NCBI RefSeq assembly: GCF_963678635.1
Contig: NC_087064.1
Location: forward strand, 35,659,716 to 35,723,715
Origin: Symsagittifera roscoffensis
Lineage: Eukaryota; Xenacoelomorpha; Acoela; Convolutidae
Direction: 5' to 3'
DNA: 64,000 nucleotides
The notes beneath the pieces are model-generated. The model saw only the letters and a list, made by a program, of their open reading frames with translations. It was not told the DNA's origin and made no database searches. How positions within the stretch are numbered: the first letter of the stretch is position 1; every line of letters begins with the position of its first letter. The translations under genes and the position numbers were made by a program. Shown here in pieces: positions 42,680-57,600 of this stretch.

Positions 42680-45388
42680 ATTTTTAAAAGTGGCAATGGC
42701 CGACATGTTTTGAAAATTTTTTAAGAATTTGCGATGAAGACTACTTTATTTGCCCTTTGGTGATCACAAAAAAGGAAGATGAATTAAAGCGCCTACTTCA
42801 TTTGCTCTTTAGTGATCACGAAAAAGAAAAACAAATTAATGAAATTTTTCTTCAGATAAGTTCTTTAACAAAAGTTTTTTAACAAAAGTATCACATGCCA
42901 AACATCTGTAGAGTAGAGATGATAGACAATATAGCTTTGTATATAAGAGAAAAGCCCGACGTACATGCTTTGTTCAGCAATCTAAACATCAAATATGCGG
43001 ATAGCCAACTGAAACTTTGTGATGCAACCAGTAAGCAATCAGTCATTTGAAGAACACAAATAAATTTCATTAAGAACACTCTCAAGTGTTTTTGGAGTTT
43101 GTTTGCGCCAATTTGGGAATCAAACATTTTGAAACCTTTTTTGTGTTTTTTTCTTTAAAACTCTTGCGTAGTTTCCTTTTTTTTATTGTGACTCGAATAT
43201 GCCTAACTTCTCGAGAAAAAAAAGAACCGTTTTTGTACTTTTCAAGACTATAGTCGGAAATTTCTGTGCTAGTTCCACAGTAACGGACTATCCTTGTTAC
43301 CGTTATCAAAACGTTTCACTGCACTATGGACCACGTCTGAAAAGTTCCAATATTTAGGACATACATTTTCAAGGCCTTGTGCCTAACGTTGGTCCTAGGC
43401 GCCAACATTTTCTGATTATTAAAGTCAATATCTGTAAATCTCAGTGAATTTGTATGCTGGAATACTTTATACTTTATTTAATCGGTGTGGCAACATATGT
43501 TTGCATCGAAATACTCAGCAAAATGCCTTCATTTTACTGTTTCGAGGGAAAATGGAAATTGAACGTGCTCAAACCAAAAAGAGTGACAATGCTATCAAAA
43601 ACTTTTGAAATCTGACCCTAGCCAAATGAAAGCCCTAAGCCTGCTTCTGCCCTAAACCTGTTAAAAGTACGAAATTAGCAAGTTTTCTTTCAATCTGGGT
43701 AGCTATATTTTGTGATTTTTTTCTGAATCTTTTGTATCGAATTAGTTCAAAAATCTGTAGCACGTCCTGAACAAGCAGTCGAACAGAATATAGGGCTAGA
43801 TATTAGTCTTTGATACTAAAACTTTGCCTGATGAATTAAAACAAACGTTTGAATCAGAGCGCGATACCTTCTTTAATCCAAAATCTTTCAACTGTCAAAC
43901 GTCGGTCTAATATTCCTAAGAAATTCTGAAAGAAACATTACTTCATTACGGATGCTGTTAACAAATTTAAACAGTTGTTGTTTGCGTATTTTTCTGAATA
44001 AAAAACAAATACAGGGTATTTCATGGAACTACTATTAGTAGAAATGCAAATTTCAGGCTTTTGCGAACCCATGTTCATTTGTTGATTTTGATCCATATTT
44101 TAAATTGTAATCTATTTTTTGATATCACTGAAATTGAAATATAAAAAAGTTGTTTGATTCAAGAATTGTAAAGTTTCTCCTGGTCTGGTTGGTTGTTAGT
44201 GACAGCGGAAAAACAAAGAATCAATTTGTTTTGTGATTGGTCAGACATTTCAATAATAACTTTTACTCTCTGTGTCTTGCTTCTGTCTGCCTTGCTTAAT
44301 TCTCTTATTGTGATTGATTTGATTGTGATTAAGACTGCATTTAAGTATTTATTTTTGCAAACCAAAAACAAGGTGTGCAATTTAAGCATTTTTGAATATT
44401 TTTTATTCTCAATTCCGATTGGACGGAGTGGAGATTGAATGCTTAATTTATACTTCATATATTTATGAATACATTTACTTTAAACATAAATACTTCTTTT
44501 ATTTTACATTTTTGGACTTTGCCTTCTGACGAGATATTTGTTCCCTTCAAAAAGACATTTCAAATTACAAGTTTCTCCGGATAATTCGTTCACGATGCTT
44601 CCTTGGCTGGTTCCGTTTAGTTAGTACTTGAAAACTAACCCAATCACTTCGTTACCTGGTTTGTTTATTGAGTTTTTATCTGGAAAAACATCGAGCATCT
44701 TTTCAACTGGATTTAAAAAGAACAAATGCCTTTGTAAAAAGAGAGATTCCCAGTTAATCTGAAATAAAGCAAATATTGTTTTTAACTTCCTTCCAAATCC
44801 GCTCTAATTCGAACCCGGGGCTGAAATTAAATTGCGCTCAGAAGTCTTTCATTTTGAGCCTAAATCGAGAGAAGAGAATTTCAGTGCACGCACGTACCCT
44901 CGGGGCTGGGTGACAAAAAGATTTAAACCGCCTGTAAATTCCGCCTTACTCCGGATAGCTCTCCTTAGTCCATTCTGGTCCCAAATAGACTTCCTTCTGC
45001 CGGGTGGGCTTTATTGAATTATTTACCCTCCCTCTCCTCGTTTTTCTAAGTCATCAGATGATCATCGCTTTTCATCGGTCCATAATCGCCCTAATCGCAT
45101 TCAGACGCAACATTTATTTTACTTGTATTCCATTAAGTAAATTAAAACTTTCCTCTCCTTTTAAAAGCTATCGATAGTCTCAAATTCCAAAGTTAACCAG
45201 AAAAATAACGTTCAAGAGACACCTCATAGCTTTAGGTAAACTCTAATCAAACTTCATCATATTACAATTTTTCTCCTGTTTTCGTCTAAAAAAGAAGCAA
45301 ATACAAATTATACAAGCATAAAAGCAACAATATTTGGTAAATAAGTAGCTTAAACTATTTAGTTTTCTTGCCTTCTTATTGATTCGTT
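42680..45388. other. Region upstream of the IgSF gene
   Basis: Contains a family 2 terminus at 43255-43300 and otherwise unassigned sequence. The last ~500 bp before 45389 should include the promoter and 5' UTR of the IgSF gene, but I cannot point to a specific element. Confidence 0.4.
43255..43300 (+). repeat. Family 2 hairpin terminus
   Basis: CTGTGCTAGTTCCACAG hairpin followed by TAACGGACTATCCTTGTT. AAGACTATAGTCGGAAA precedes it, as at 20200. Confidence 0.6.
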
Positions 45389-45689
45389 ATGACGTGGTTT
45401 ACCTTTGTTATGACTACCATCATCCTTGCCTTCTTTTATCCCCTCCTCATTACCTCTGACGTCATCAAGACCAAGGCGGGTTCTCTGCCCAAACCAGACG
45501 GAATGGGTCTGCTTCTAGTGAGCGACGGTCAAGAGGTGGCCTTAGCATGTGATGTCTTTGGATCCGAGGAGTCTGGGGGTCACATCTCTTATTCATCGTC
45601 GTCGGCTATTGGCGGTTCGGCGTCACCAAATGGAGCTAAAAACAATTTAGCGCCTGTTCAGTGGCACTACAATACCTTGTCCAACAATG
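45389..45689 (+). CDS. IgSF gene exon 1
   Basis: Start codon, signal peptide and the first half of Ig domain 1 (EVALACDVFG, then APVQWHYNTL). Donor ATG|GTAAGTTC, phase 1. Confidence 0.9.
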
Positions 45690-48600
45690 GTAAGTTCTGA
45701 TTTGAGATGTTTAAAGAACAGTAGGCAGCAAATATTTGTTATTCAAACAAACAGATCACCACATGTCATCTTTTACTATAATAATAAAGCTAAAACGTAA
45801 ATAAGAAATTGTCCGAAAACTACCATCTCTTGTTCCTGCATTTGAACCCTATAAAATACTCACTCGTTTTCTGAAGCGCCTTTTTTAGCGTAAGCGAGTG
45901 AAAATTATTTCGGGAAATAAGCAGATTATTAAATCACTAGGGGGTTGGTTTGTTGGTGCCAATTTCTAATCGGATGGATTAAAAACAAGACATGACCACT
46001 GTCTTCTCATGCAGGATGCTAATTTTCACATGCCAATTTGGTGGTAATGTTCTGACGTAATCTTTGAACACGGTATTTGATGCTTTCGATTTGATATATT
46101 CTTACGTCACTATTGACAGAAATTAGATAGAAAAAAAACTTTTTCCATAAAAATAAAAAAAACTTTTTCCATAAAAATAAAAAAAACTATTTTAGGTATA
46201 TAGGTCGATGTCATTTTCAATCCTCACCAAACATTGGCTCTATTACTGCCATAATTTTTTGATAAAAATTTTTCTTATTTGAGACGGCTGAATTCCTGGC
46301 CCAATTAAAATTCCTTCCTGGTCGTGTTTTAATGTGGAACAAGACGTACCCCATCCGAACTTAACCCAAATAATTCAAACTCGACCATTTTTCTTATGTC
46401 GGGGCTGTCACATTCTACGCTAGCCTAAGTTAGCCTAAGAAAGCTAAAAGTTATTTAAAACAAGGATAGCCGGTTGCTGTGCAAGTAGCACAGAATGTTT
46501 CGCCATATTATGAAAACATAAGTTTTTTATTCGAACTAGTGTCGTTTTTTTGTGCGTAGCGTGATTAAAAGATCTGTCGAAAACCTAAAATTTAAGCATA
46601 TTCGACAATCACAGTAAAACGGGCGAATTGACTACTATTTTTTCAAAAAAGGACAAGAAAAACCAAAACAATATATCAATAAAACTCGAGAAAAATTCCA
46701 AAGCGTTTTTTTCTTCAATTTTTTTGCAAATATTTTTTTGAATTGCTAATTCAAAATCTTAATTGCTGAATTTTTATTCACCAGAACGCAAGAAAAGTTT
46801 GTTAAAATTATTTCAACTAGAATAAAACTAAAACTTCATGGTATTTTTTCTACAATTTCTACTTGCGTGCTTTGCTCGCTCAAAATTGAACTAAAACTAA
46901 AAAATTTTGAACCAGTTTTTCTCGACTTTTTCTCGACGTTCGATTTAGAGTTGAAGGTTTTTGTATGATATATCACTCTTACGATTCTGATGATTATTTG
47001 AGGTAATTTCTCTTGGTTGAAAAACGAACTTCCGTTCGAATCACGACTGAAAATGACGTTTGAATGACGTCTGAAAGGGCTTCAATATGATATATCACTC
47101 GACTCATAACAATGATTATTTGTAGTACCTGATTTTGCGTAGAAAACATAACAGAAAACTACACTACACCCGAATAGAAAGTACCTCACCATTTTTCAAA
47201 TGGACTGAACAACAAGGATAGCCGGTGGCCTATCAGCAAACTTTTTTACCAAAAGAAAAATAATTTTTGTCAGTCTTGATTATGTGGTGTGATAGTAGGA
47301 ACTCCACAAAAATTAGAATGCTATTAAAATAGGCATAATTGAAGAAAAAAATGTCCAAAAATGAATAACAATGAAATTCAAAAACTCTAAATTTTCAAAA
47401 AGGTTTGAGAGCTTAAAGCTAATTGAAGTTATGGTTAAATGAAGCTTTGCAACTAGTTTTCAGGGAGTGGTTTTTCACTGCTGATTTATAAGCTATTTGT
47501 CCTTTTAAAACTCTCCCTCGCTCGTTTTACTGTCTCAAAATTAGACTTAAAGCAAAAACGTAAAACCAGTTTGTGTCAATTTGAAAAAAAAATCAGACTT
47601 TTTTATCTGGTTTGAACCATGACTGGAACGGCTTCAACAGTTCAACAAGCTATATCGCTCAATCCACTCTTTGGTTTTGCATGAAAAATAAATTTATTAA
47701 AAAAAAAACAGAAAATAAATTAAACAAAACTCACACAGAGGCAAGATTCCACGCCACTTTCAGTGGTTGAACTAGTTGGCACAAATAAACTAAAACTTAC
47801 CCAGAGAAAAAAAAATTGAGATGATAACAATCAGGAAATTGCCTTTTTACAAAAAATTTGTATCATAGTTCAGAGGTAAGGGTTTTTCGATAGAAGTTTT
47901 TCTTACTCTTTAAACCATCTTAGCTGACTTTACTGAAATTGAGAGTTCTGCAGACAAATTTTAGTCATTTTTTTTACATCTACATGAACATTATTCAATT
48001 CTAAGATGCACGAAATAGCAAAGCGTAGTAATGTGCGAGCAGGTAGCAAATGTTAATGCGTGCTAAATATTTTTCCAGAGCTAAGTGTTAGGACATGTTT
48101 TATAAGACAAATCTCGAAGACCTAAATAGAATTGACAAAGGACCAAAGGACTGCAATTTGCCGCTTTTTGATTGCTAAACATGAAATCATCATTGACAAC
48201 TCAATATTAGTTTTTCAACAATTTGAAAAAAAAACATAAATTCCGCCCTTCTGGCTCAGCAACAAACTCTACTTTTCTCTGTCTGAGAAATTTGGTTCGA
48301 ATAGCAAGCTAGTCAAATCATCAAATAAGTTTCAAGAATTTAGCGCATCTGAAACCATCGGCTATTTTTTTTTTTACAAAAGTGCTTGCCAAATTGAAAA
48401 GTGTGCACTAAATTATTGTCTTGAAATCTCAAAACGCTGATGGACGGTTTTCTATGTAGTACAAGAAGTGTTGCTGTCCAAATTATACTTTCATATACCA
48501 TTTCTGATCGTTTAAATAGGCAATTTTGACAAAATTTTTAGATTATTCAGTTGATTTCGATGTTTTGAGTTCAGTTCGAAGTCAGACCGCAGGTATCAGG

Positions 48601-51600
48601 GCGAATGTTCCAATTGATATTCAAAAAAAATTATCAGTTTAAAGTTTAAAAATCTCCTCGCTACATGCAAAATAGTTCAAATGTAAAGTGACAAGTTTTG
48701 CATCATACCAATACGATTAAAGTTTGCCTCATTTCAACATAGATTCATTTGTGAGAAGGTATAATGCACCACATTGGCATTGATGGAACGATTATTTTGG
48801 AACGATGGAACGATTATTTCGCCCTGATTTGAGCAGTCTTGTTTAATATACTGCTATAGATATTTGGAGGGTTGGTAATCGGTACATTTTGTGCCTTTTG
48901 CACAGCAGCCGGCTATCTTTCTTTTACAGTTCGCTTTTATTAACACCTATTACAAGAAGAATTTTATTGAAAATCGAGATAAACTTAATTTTCAACGCTA
49001 AAACATTAATAAATCAAGGATTTTGTTGTGAAATTTATTTGAATAAAATTGATGAAAGAAAGTTGAAATAAAACTATGGTTTGAAACATTGACATTGCTT
49101 TGTTGACAAAGATTGTTTTTGCTTGCCGAACCTGATAATGACTTAACTTAAGCTTCATACCTGCAAAAACTTTTTGAATAGCCTATTCGAAATGCATTAT
49201 CAAAATTCATCATTAAAAATCATCATCTTTCTAACAATCACAAGCTTATATTATTTGCGTCATCCTCACCCTCCATTTATCGACAATAATCTATCAGTGG
49301 AAAACACCCGAGGACTCCAAAGTACCCCGCAAAGATACCGGAATTCTCCAGGTGCAGAAAAACAGAGCCACCCTTTGATAAAATCAGGACTTACTTAAGT
49401 AAAATTGAATAGCTTTTTTATCAACCTTAGTCATCTTATCATAATCGCAGCGTGATCAAGTTTATCGTCCTTTTGGTTCTGGGATGCTGTAGGGTGTCCC
49501 GCCAGGTCGAGTGAGTCAAACATTTAACCCAAAGCTAAATACAGCGGCATGATTGCATCAGACTGAAATATTGGATTGCAATTGGGCTTTATATAAATTA
49601 ATAAAACTGACAGGTGACTGAAAAGGAAGAGAAATTTGGAGGGCGTTCCTATCGATTTAACCATGATTTTAATGGCAATTTGGATGTACAATTGCATTTT
49701 ACTGCCTGAATTGCTCAATAAACATGTTTTTATGACAGTAGCTAAGCTGATTGTTTCATTTTTCGTACTAATAGGCCATAAGTTATTCATGCATTTTGTT
49801 AATGGGACGCGAAAGCAGTCGCAAGTTACAGTACAAATTTATGGTCTAATTGATGACTTGAAACAAAAAGAGCAATTGTATTTTACAAAAAATGATGAAA
49901 ATTGGGGACCGAATTTTTTCACCTTTTCTTAGGATCCCTTTGAAAAGTTCATAAAAAATATTCGTACATCCTGAAAGAGGTCAAATCAATCATGCTTAAA
50001 ACAGTTCAATTTCAAAACTCAAGTTTCCTAACAATTTGTGTATTTTTTAGATATTTTAGCTTTATAAGTTTTTTTTTCCTTTTTTTCACTCCTCAATTGC
50101 CCGCCCCCTCAGGCTATTTCCTGACCCTATTGTTCACATCTCCCTCATTTAAGACCCTATTTTCCTGTGCCTTAATTGGGTCACTTCATTGTTATTGTTG
50201 CGACGTAATTAAATGCCTCTTGCTGGAAAACGCATCGGCAGTATTTTCCATACACGCTCTGTGAGGCGCAATTCATTCATACAAGCGGACTCCTTTTTGA
50301 GCCGTTACATGTATCTTGCGCAAAAATATTGTCACATTGTTGGGTGCTGCAAGGGCGCCCAGTTATGTTTTGAATTTTTCTCCTTAAGTGGGTATTAGTG
50401 TTGCGTTATGCAGTTTCATGTCTGGAAAAATGGGCAATTTAGCCAGAGCAGGTAGTAGACATGAAAGGAGTGAGGATATATGTAAATGTGGATTAGAGTT
50501 GCCTCATGTATCTGCATTTTTCCAGCTTATCTTCCCGCTCAAAATTCTAGTGCTGGCATGTAATCTCTGGGAATCTTTGTTGTTCTTTTTCCTGGCATGC
50601 AGAATTGAATCTTGATTGGAAACAATCAGTCAAAAAAGGCGATGGATTAGCTTTGTTTCTCCTTTTTGCGTCAAATGCGGCTAATCTTTTAACGAATTTC
50701 AACCCAACAAAGACTGTACAAAACTTGTAGTCTTATTTTAAGAGTGGATGTTGAATTGTGCAATTAAGATTTTAATCCATTTTTTTGTCTAATTTGTTCC
50801 AACAAAACATATGGAAAAGAACAGTTTTGATGTAAAAAGGTGCTCCAACTGCCTTTGATTAAAACTTGTATCATATTTATCCTTCATTAGAATCATAAAG
50901 GGTTGAGAAATTGCTAAGTGATTCGAGCTACGATCATTATTATTACCCTAAAAAACTCTTCTGTTGATGTCATTTAAAGAAAGAAGTTGTTTTAATGATT
51001 GCATATTTAAGGTGAAAAAGGTGAATGTGATTGAGGCAACGGAAAGGCTAAAATAAGCAGACCTTTGTTCTTATGATGACAATTTCCCGAAAGGCGACCT
51101 TACATTCAAAAAGAAAATAGCAATAAACTTTGAAAACAAAACGGCGGGAAGATTTTTATTGACGTTGCCATTGAATTTTAATTTTTTCCGGCCCAGAGTG
51201 AATCATAAAAATGGGATGAAAACAGTTAATAAACAAGAGTAGTAAATATGGAGCGTAAAAACAGGCCTGCTAATAAATGGCGCTTAGCGGTGTGATATTT
51301 TATGCTGACAAAGTTGGATGGAAATGAAGTTGACTCATTAAGCAGGCTTTGATCCTGCGATTACTCCCACTATTCCGTACCGAATTCGCGAACCCTGAAG
51401 ATTGAAAAGCGAGGGGTTATCCTTAATTTAGCCGCGGGTGGGGAGGGGTTGGAGGTTGATGGGGCTTTGATTTTGTCTCATCTTTGTTATCTGGGCAAAC
51501 ATGGGGAGAGGTTCGCTTTTGTTTGCTCGGGTATCGATTTTTGCCCGGAATCACAAGCGGGAAGTATTATTGCATTTAGAAGTGAAGATGCACTTTGCTT

Positions 51601-54600
51601 TCATTACTTTCTTAATCTGAACTCGCGTCACGGGGTTCATATTATTGATGTGCTTTTACGCCTAATGGAAAAAAACTCGATTAATCGTCTAACTTTCAAT
51701 GATTATGACGTAAACAAAATTATATTTCAGCCCCTGTGGCACCGGTTGCAATTTATTCATGTTTGCATGGTGGGATTAATTGTTCATTCATTAATCAATT
51801 TGAAAAAACCTCCAGGTATATGCGAAAAATTTCTTTGTAAAATAGAACTTTATAACCCAGGGTCGTTTCGGTAATGTGCTTTGAAAGCAGTAACCGCTTT
51901 AAAAGACTTATTCATTCAGGCATTAAAAATTTTGCACAGATCTTAATTTTTTCGCAATCCAGGTTGTAACAAAATTTTAAGTATCTCTGAGTCAGTCTGT
52001 TAATTTAAAAGTTTCTGTTGTTTCAGCCTTGAAGTCTTTCAACCGACGTCTGAGTGCAAATGGATCACTGATCATTTCAAGTTTCAATGGACTAACGGAT
52101 ACGGGCACTTATTACTGCTCAGTGCAAAAGGATAAAAATAGTCAATTAATGAGATTCGGGAAAAGTTTGGTTCTGACAACACGAAAATGTGAGTTGTGAG
52201 CAAGATAGAAAGACATCAAGCAAAAAATTGACTATGACAATACCTTCAGAAAACGCTACCTTTGTTCGGCGGTGTGATTACTGATGAAAGAGATAGGAAT
52301 TTTAACTTGAATGAAATTATTATCAGATAAAATCATATCAGATCGAATGGCTTCAAGTCGTTCGAACATTTATTTTTTGTGCTGAACAAAAAGGCTTTAA
52401 AAAACCATTAATTAGATCTAGATGGCAACATTAATCGAATAGGTTCGATGAAACGATTGTTTTCATATATTTTTTGCAGATTTGCCTTATCTTCCTGTGA
52501 TTGAACACGGGCCAAGGGACAAAATAGCTCTGGCGGGGGATACAGTTCGATTTTCATGTGATGTTGCCCAGCATAGAACACCAAACCTGGACTCCGAAAA
52601 AAATTCTGACTCCGTGCAAACACCTCCTAAAGTGACTTGGTACAGAGATGGGTTGCCTAGTAAGTATTTTCTTCGCTTCAGGACAAACTCGACTTAGCTC
52701 TTAATTAATTGTCTTAGCATAAACATTATTGACCTGAAGTTTATCATAAAACTTAACCCCAGCTGAGTTATTGCCAATTATTGCCATTGCGCTTACATGT
52801 ATAGGCTAGGAGGTTGGAGGTTTTGTAAACAGTTAATTTGGGGAGAAAACTAGCGGAATTATGTCGACTCCAGATTACACATTACACAGCAAATATGAAA
52901 TGTTTATGTACCACGTATGTTCGAAAATAGACTTTGTTAGTTCACAATATGATAGATCGCAGATTTTTGATACCAAGAACGTGTCAGCTTGATTGATCTT
53001 TTCATTTGCATGCAAGTTGTCATGTTTGTATACTTATTATTCTAGATCTCACAGTTGGTAGCAGTGGTTTCAAAGGGTGACAATCGAAACCACAAGGGAT
53101 GTTTTCGATCTATGAGTGGAATGGAAATTGACTGACAAAGACTTATCATGACGAAAAATCAATGAAATGTTTATAATTAGACCAATGCTTTGGTTTTTCA
53201 GCTGCTGTGAAACCTTAATCTTTTCACATCGTAGACATGATCAAACGTTTTGTTATGCTGATGAGAGATTTTAAGTAATTTTACTTAAATGGAGTGAGGT
53301 TTCGTACATGCAAATGATTACGTCTCAAATGGCATAATTCCCAAATGGCATAAAAATGAAAAATTTCCCAAATGGCATAAATTTCATGCAACAGTTGCTT
53401 TGGAAAAATCGAGAACAGTTTTTTCTTGAACAATGTGAGAAAATTAGTCAAATTGTCAATTCAATTGTTGATTGACATTTTATCGTGAAAAACTTGTAGA
53501 ACTTTTTATCAAAAGCAAGAAGCATAAGCTTGCGATTATTAATAAGCTTCTTGTGGTCATTTTTTTTCGACAAATCTGTTGCTTAAATTTGTTTGGAAGC
53601 AATTAATTCCAAATCCTGTTCACATGCTTTCGTTCCTGACAAAATGATAGAAATAGAAATTGATATAAAACGTTTAAATAACAATGAAAACTTGAAATTT
53701 ATGCCATTTGGGAAAAGTTTCCATTTTTATGCCATTTGGGAATTATACCATTTGGGAAGTTACCCAAAATTTCCTTTCCTAGACAGAACAACAGACAACA
53801 AAAATCTTGAAGATGTCTTAAGACGATCTTCTGTTGATCAAGTTATCAAAAGTTCTGTTAACTGGTGTTTGTTCGATGTAAAGGACGTTTGGATTTCGAC
53901 AAAAACAACTTGATGACTCCGAATATTCGTCCGCTCTTCAAAGTCTTTTGCTATTTAGCTTGATGAGTTTTTGAGCTAACATAAACCAATGCTCAGTTTT
54001 TGAGGTGTTTTGTTACAAAACAAAATTCTGACTTTTTGGATTAAAAGATGAACTATCAATATGGTAAATACACGGGAGGTAAAAACAGCTGCGGTAACAG
54101 AATTTCAGGCACATAATACATATATCGCTTTACCAATAGACTTAAAATTATTTGCAATAAGGAATTCATCCTTTGTAAGAGCATGAATGGTCAATGGTCA
54201 AAAGTTTGATAGCAAAATCACCTTGATCTTACCTACATGCAGGGGCCCGCAGGGATTAGGTCGATAAAAAAATAGGTCGATAAAATTTCCGAAATTTTTT
54301 TGAAAAAATCCTAGATCCACCCCTGCCTACATGCATTCACTCATATTGCAGTTGCTGCGGTTCTAACTTCAAATAGACAGATTGATTAGCATTGTTTTTC
54401 TCAGGTCTACGTCTGCAAAATGCCGGCAGTTTTTACTTAAGTTACTTTGATGTTTTACCTATTGTTTGAAACCCCCTATAATATATTTCGCCAAAACGGG
54501 GTTAAATCAACACTATTGTCAATTAACTGTTCTAAGCTGGTCGCCGGTTAAAATGATGAATGGTTGCTCCTTCTCTGCGCTAAACAAACATCTATGTGAC

Positions 54601-57600
54601 TGATTTACTACTGGAGAGTGATTACATAATCGGTTGTCTATCTAATCGCTTTCAAGTCTAGAGTTGAAGCCGCCTTTGACCTTAAAGAAGAAACAAACAG
54701 TTTATGCTAAGGCTGGATAGAGAAATGTGGATTTACATGAAGACGAAGCTGTCAGTGCCAGACATTGTGAAACATCAATCAATTTTGTATTTTCTGCGCC
54801 ATTAAAACTCAGAACTAAGCAATTAATGATTGAGCAGTATGCTGAAAATTCTAGACACTGTAATTTATCATCAAACAACTCGTTTAGTAAATGACCCATG
54901 ACAATGAGCTGTTTGTTTTACTAGCGTAAAAGTACCATTAATTTTCTGAAGTTTCTCAGAACAGATGTCATTCAAAACTCACTGTTTCTGCCAAATCTGT
55001 TTTGAGTGCTACTAAATCATCAGATCTGCTTGAGTACTAGATAGTGCACTTCAAGCAGGATCAGTATAAAGGTTCCCCATTTGTGTACGGTTGACCATTG
55101 AAAAGAAAGGGGATCGGGGTTCGGGAATCTGGATTGTTAAGTATTCAGTACCAAGTATTCGGGAAGGCAAAAATTAGCCAAAAATTAGTGATAAATAGCA
55201 TAGAATATCCTTCTAGATATAACAATTGTTGTTTCAGTTGACTCCTCTAGAGGTAGTGGTAGTGGTGGTGGATCTTCAGGAGTTGCAGTGCCTTCTAAGC
55301 CCCATGCAATTCTGGGCAGTGACCTCATGTTGTTCTACGTGGACGGAACAAGTGTGGCACACTACTATTGTGTCGTGTCTTCGTCTTTTTTCTCATCATC
55401 TTCATCTTTGTCCTCTCATTATTCTGACTCTCATCTGAATTTCTCAGTGGCCAGTCAAGTCGCCTCTCTCTCCATCTCAAGTGAGTTTTCGTCACAAAAC
55501 TTGATGTGAATTAGATTTTTTCGAGTTGGACACTCAGGTTGTTTCAAAACCTAATGAACTTAAACAACTGAAACTCCACTGCAACATTTTTTCGAGACTT
55601 TTTTGTACCTGGATCAAAGACTGATGAGGATGTGAATTCTTACTTGATTATTTTTCCACTCATCCATTTTCTTTTCAAGAACAGCAACTCTCATGAAGTC
55701 TTACGTTTTCTAAAATCTAAATTCAAAAAGAGTAATTGCATCCTAGTTTTTTAAAATAAATTTCTTTTCGAATTTTTGAGACAACTGAATCAATAACTTT
55801 TTTTTTGATTTCAGGCTTGGGCGAAAAGTTTCGGGCAGTTCCCTCTCCTCTAATTGAGGGCGTCGAGGGTAAAATGGTGTCACTCTCGTGCATAGCGCCA
55901 GTGGGCGTGCCCGAACCAAAAGTGTCGTGGCTCTTCGAACAAAAACCCATCGACTTCACTTCTCGGCCTAATGCAGTCTCTAGTTCCCATGTCACGTGGG
56001 ACGGGGTAGTGCGACATGAACTAAATTTGACGAATTTGAGGATTGAGGACGAAGGTCAGTACTCGTGTCTGGCTTCGAACCCTCTGAACAGGAATATCAA
56101 TGTGACCAGTGCTCCTTCTTGGCTGCAGATCAAAAGTGAGTAGTTCAAAAAGTCAAATCGAAATTGAGTTTTCGGAAATCGCAGATAAACCGTTTTTTTT
56201 TTTGTTATCGAACATATCTTAAAAAAAATAACTGCGGCAACTTTTTACGTAAAAATATTTTTAGTTCTTTGGCTTGATCCAAAAGCTGACGAGTCTTGTA
56301 ATAATTCTAGAAACCTAGATATTCTGAAACACTAGACTTGTTTTCAGGTCAAAGTCAAGTCAAACATGACAAAAACTGTTTCACGCCTTTTTGAATGTTT
56401 TTTGTTTTGATCTTTGAATAATGAGAGCAATAATAAGCTTCATTTAATTTTTATCTTAACACCTGAAGATGATTGTTTAAAATTTGCATATATAATACTA
56501 AATTAAAGCGCCCTAGATTTAGCATTTCCCGTTATTGTCTCCTGCCGATGAACCCATAATTGATCAAAAATATCAAAAAAATGATGTTGAACAGTTTCTG
56601 TGAAGATAAGCATCACTCCAAAAGAATCATTTTCACGCTTTTGAAGACTACATACATCATAAAAAGTTGTGAAATGATGTTTTGTGATAATTTTCCCATA
56701 TTTAAACATTTGATTACATCTCTTAGGAATAATTAAGTTCAGTGACCCGAGGGCTCATCTCATGAATTATCATTTTTCAAAGTATAAATGCATTAAACAA
56801 TTGTAATTTAAAGCGCATTATGACCAGGCTGATAAAACTGTTACTGATTTAAGAGTGTTTGCTGCAATAAAAAATACATATTACCGAACAGTGTTAATTT
56901 TATTAGATTGAAAAAATAAAGATGTTGATCTGGAAAATTAGCGATTAGGTGGAGTAATATAAGGCTTCCGTGAAATTAGAAAATTGAGATTTTTCACTTA
57001 GCAAAATCAATTTTGATTGCTCGCTAAATTACTTTTCTTCATTTTGTTCCTGGATTTAGATATGTAATCCCGTTTTTATTACTCATCATAAGTGACCAAA
57101 AAGTCATTTTTTCTTCAGAAGCATTACAGCTCCCATTTTCATCCAATTTATGGGAGAACAAATCGTTTTATTAGGCCTGAACACACAGTTGTATGGGTTC
57201 TAAAAGCCCGCGCAGATTAAAGTTATTATTTGTACTGAGCGAAATTGGAAAAATAAACAATTTCTTTGAACTTGGAAGTTTTCTTTCGCTTCTCTTACAC
57301 CACAAAGTCTAAGTTGGGGATTATATTGCCACTTTTCTATACCCGAGTGTGGGGCTATCTGATCTTCGGAATCGCTTCGGAATCGCCCGGATTGTCTGGA
57401 CTTAATCGCTCGGATTTGATCTGGACTGGAAAGTTGATTCATAAAACCATTGGAATTAGAGGCGCATATTAGTTTCACGGTATCTAAATGAAAGATCAGG
57501 GCCAAATCTTAACAGAAGAACGCAAGGATATAAAAGTCTGTTAGATCTAAATTTGTCACTCAAATTTACGATCAAAGATTCAGCTCATAAAAGTTTTTTC

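Larger units (their letters stand above)
45690..52026 (+). other. IgSF intron 1
   Basis: 6.3-kb intron. It holds family 2 termini (46461, 47211, 48886), a family 1 terminus (48800-48845) and a short tandem repeat at 46138-46195. A 141-codon open frame at 51449-51874 lies just before exon 2 but has no recognisable domain. Confidence 0.7.
52660..55237 (+). other. IgSF intron 3
   Basis: 2.6-kb intron carrying two small transposons, an inverted-repeat element at 53326-53756 and an 86-bp hAT-type MITE at 54240-54325. No other feature seen. Confidence 0.7.

Noticed and set aside
49174-49398. 74-codon frame with a hydrophobic start and Pro-rich tail in intron 1
   Set aside because: Signal-peptide-like composition is common by chance in this AT-rich sequence, and nothing supports an exon.
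51449-51874. 141-codon open frame (+) inside IgSF intron 1
   Set aside because: No recognisable domain, no splice sites that would place it in phase with exons 1 and 2, and no similarity I can name. Kept only as a note because its length is above most chance frames here.
53593-53913. 106-codon frame over the right arm of the inverted-repeat MITE
   Set aside because: It crosses the element boundary into unrelated intron sequence, so it cannot be a conserved coding unit.
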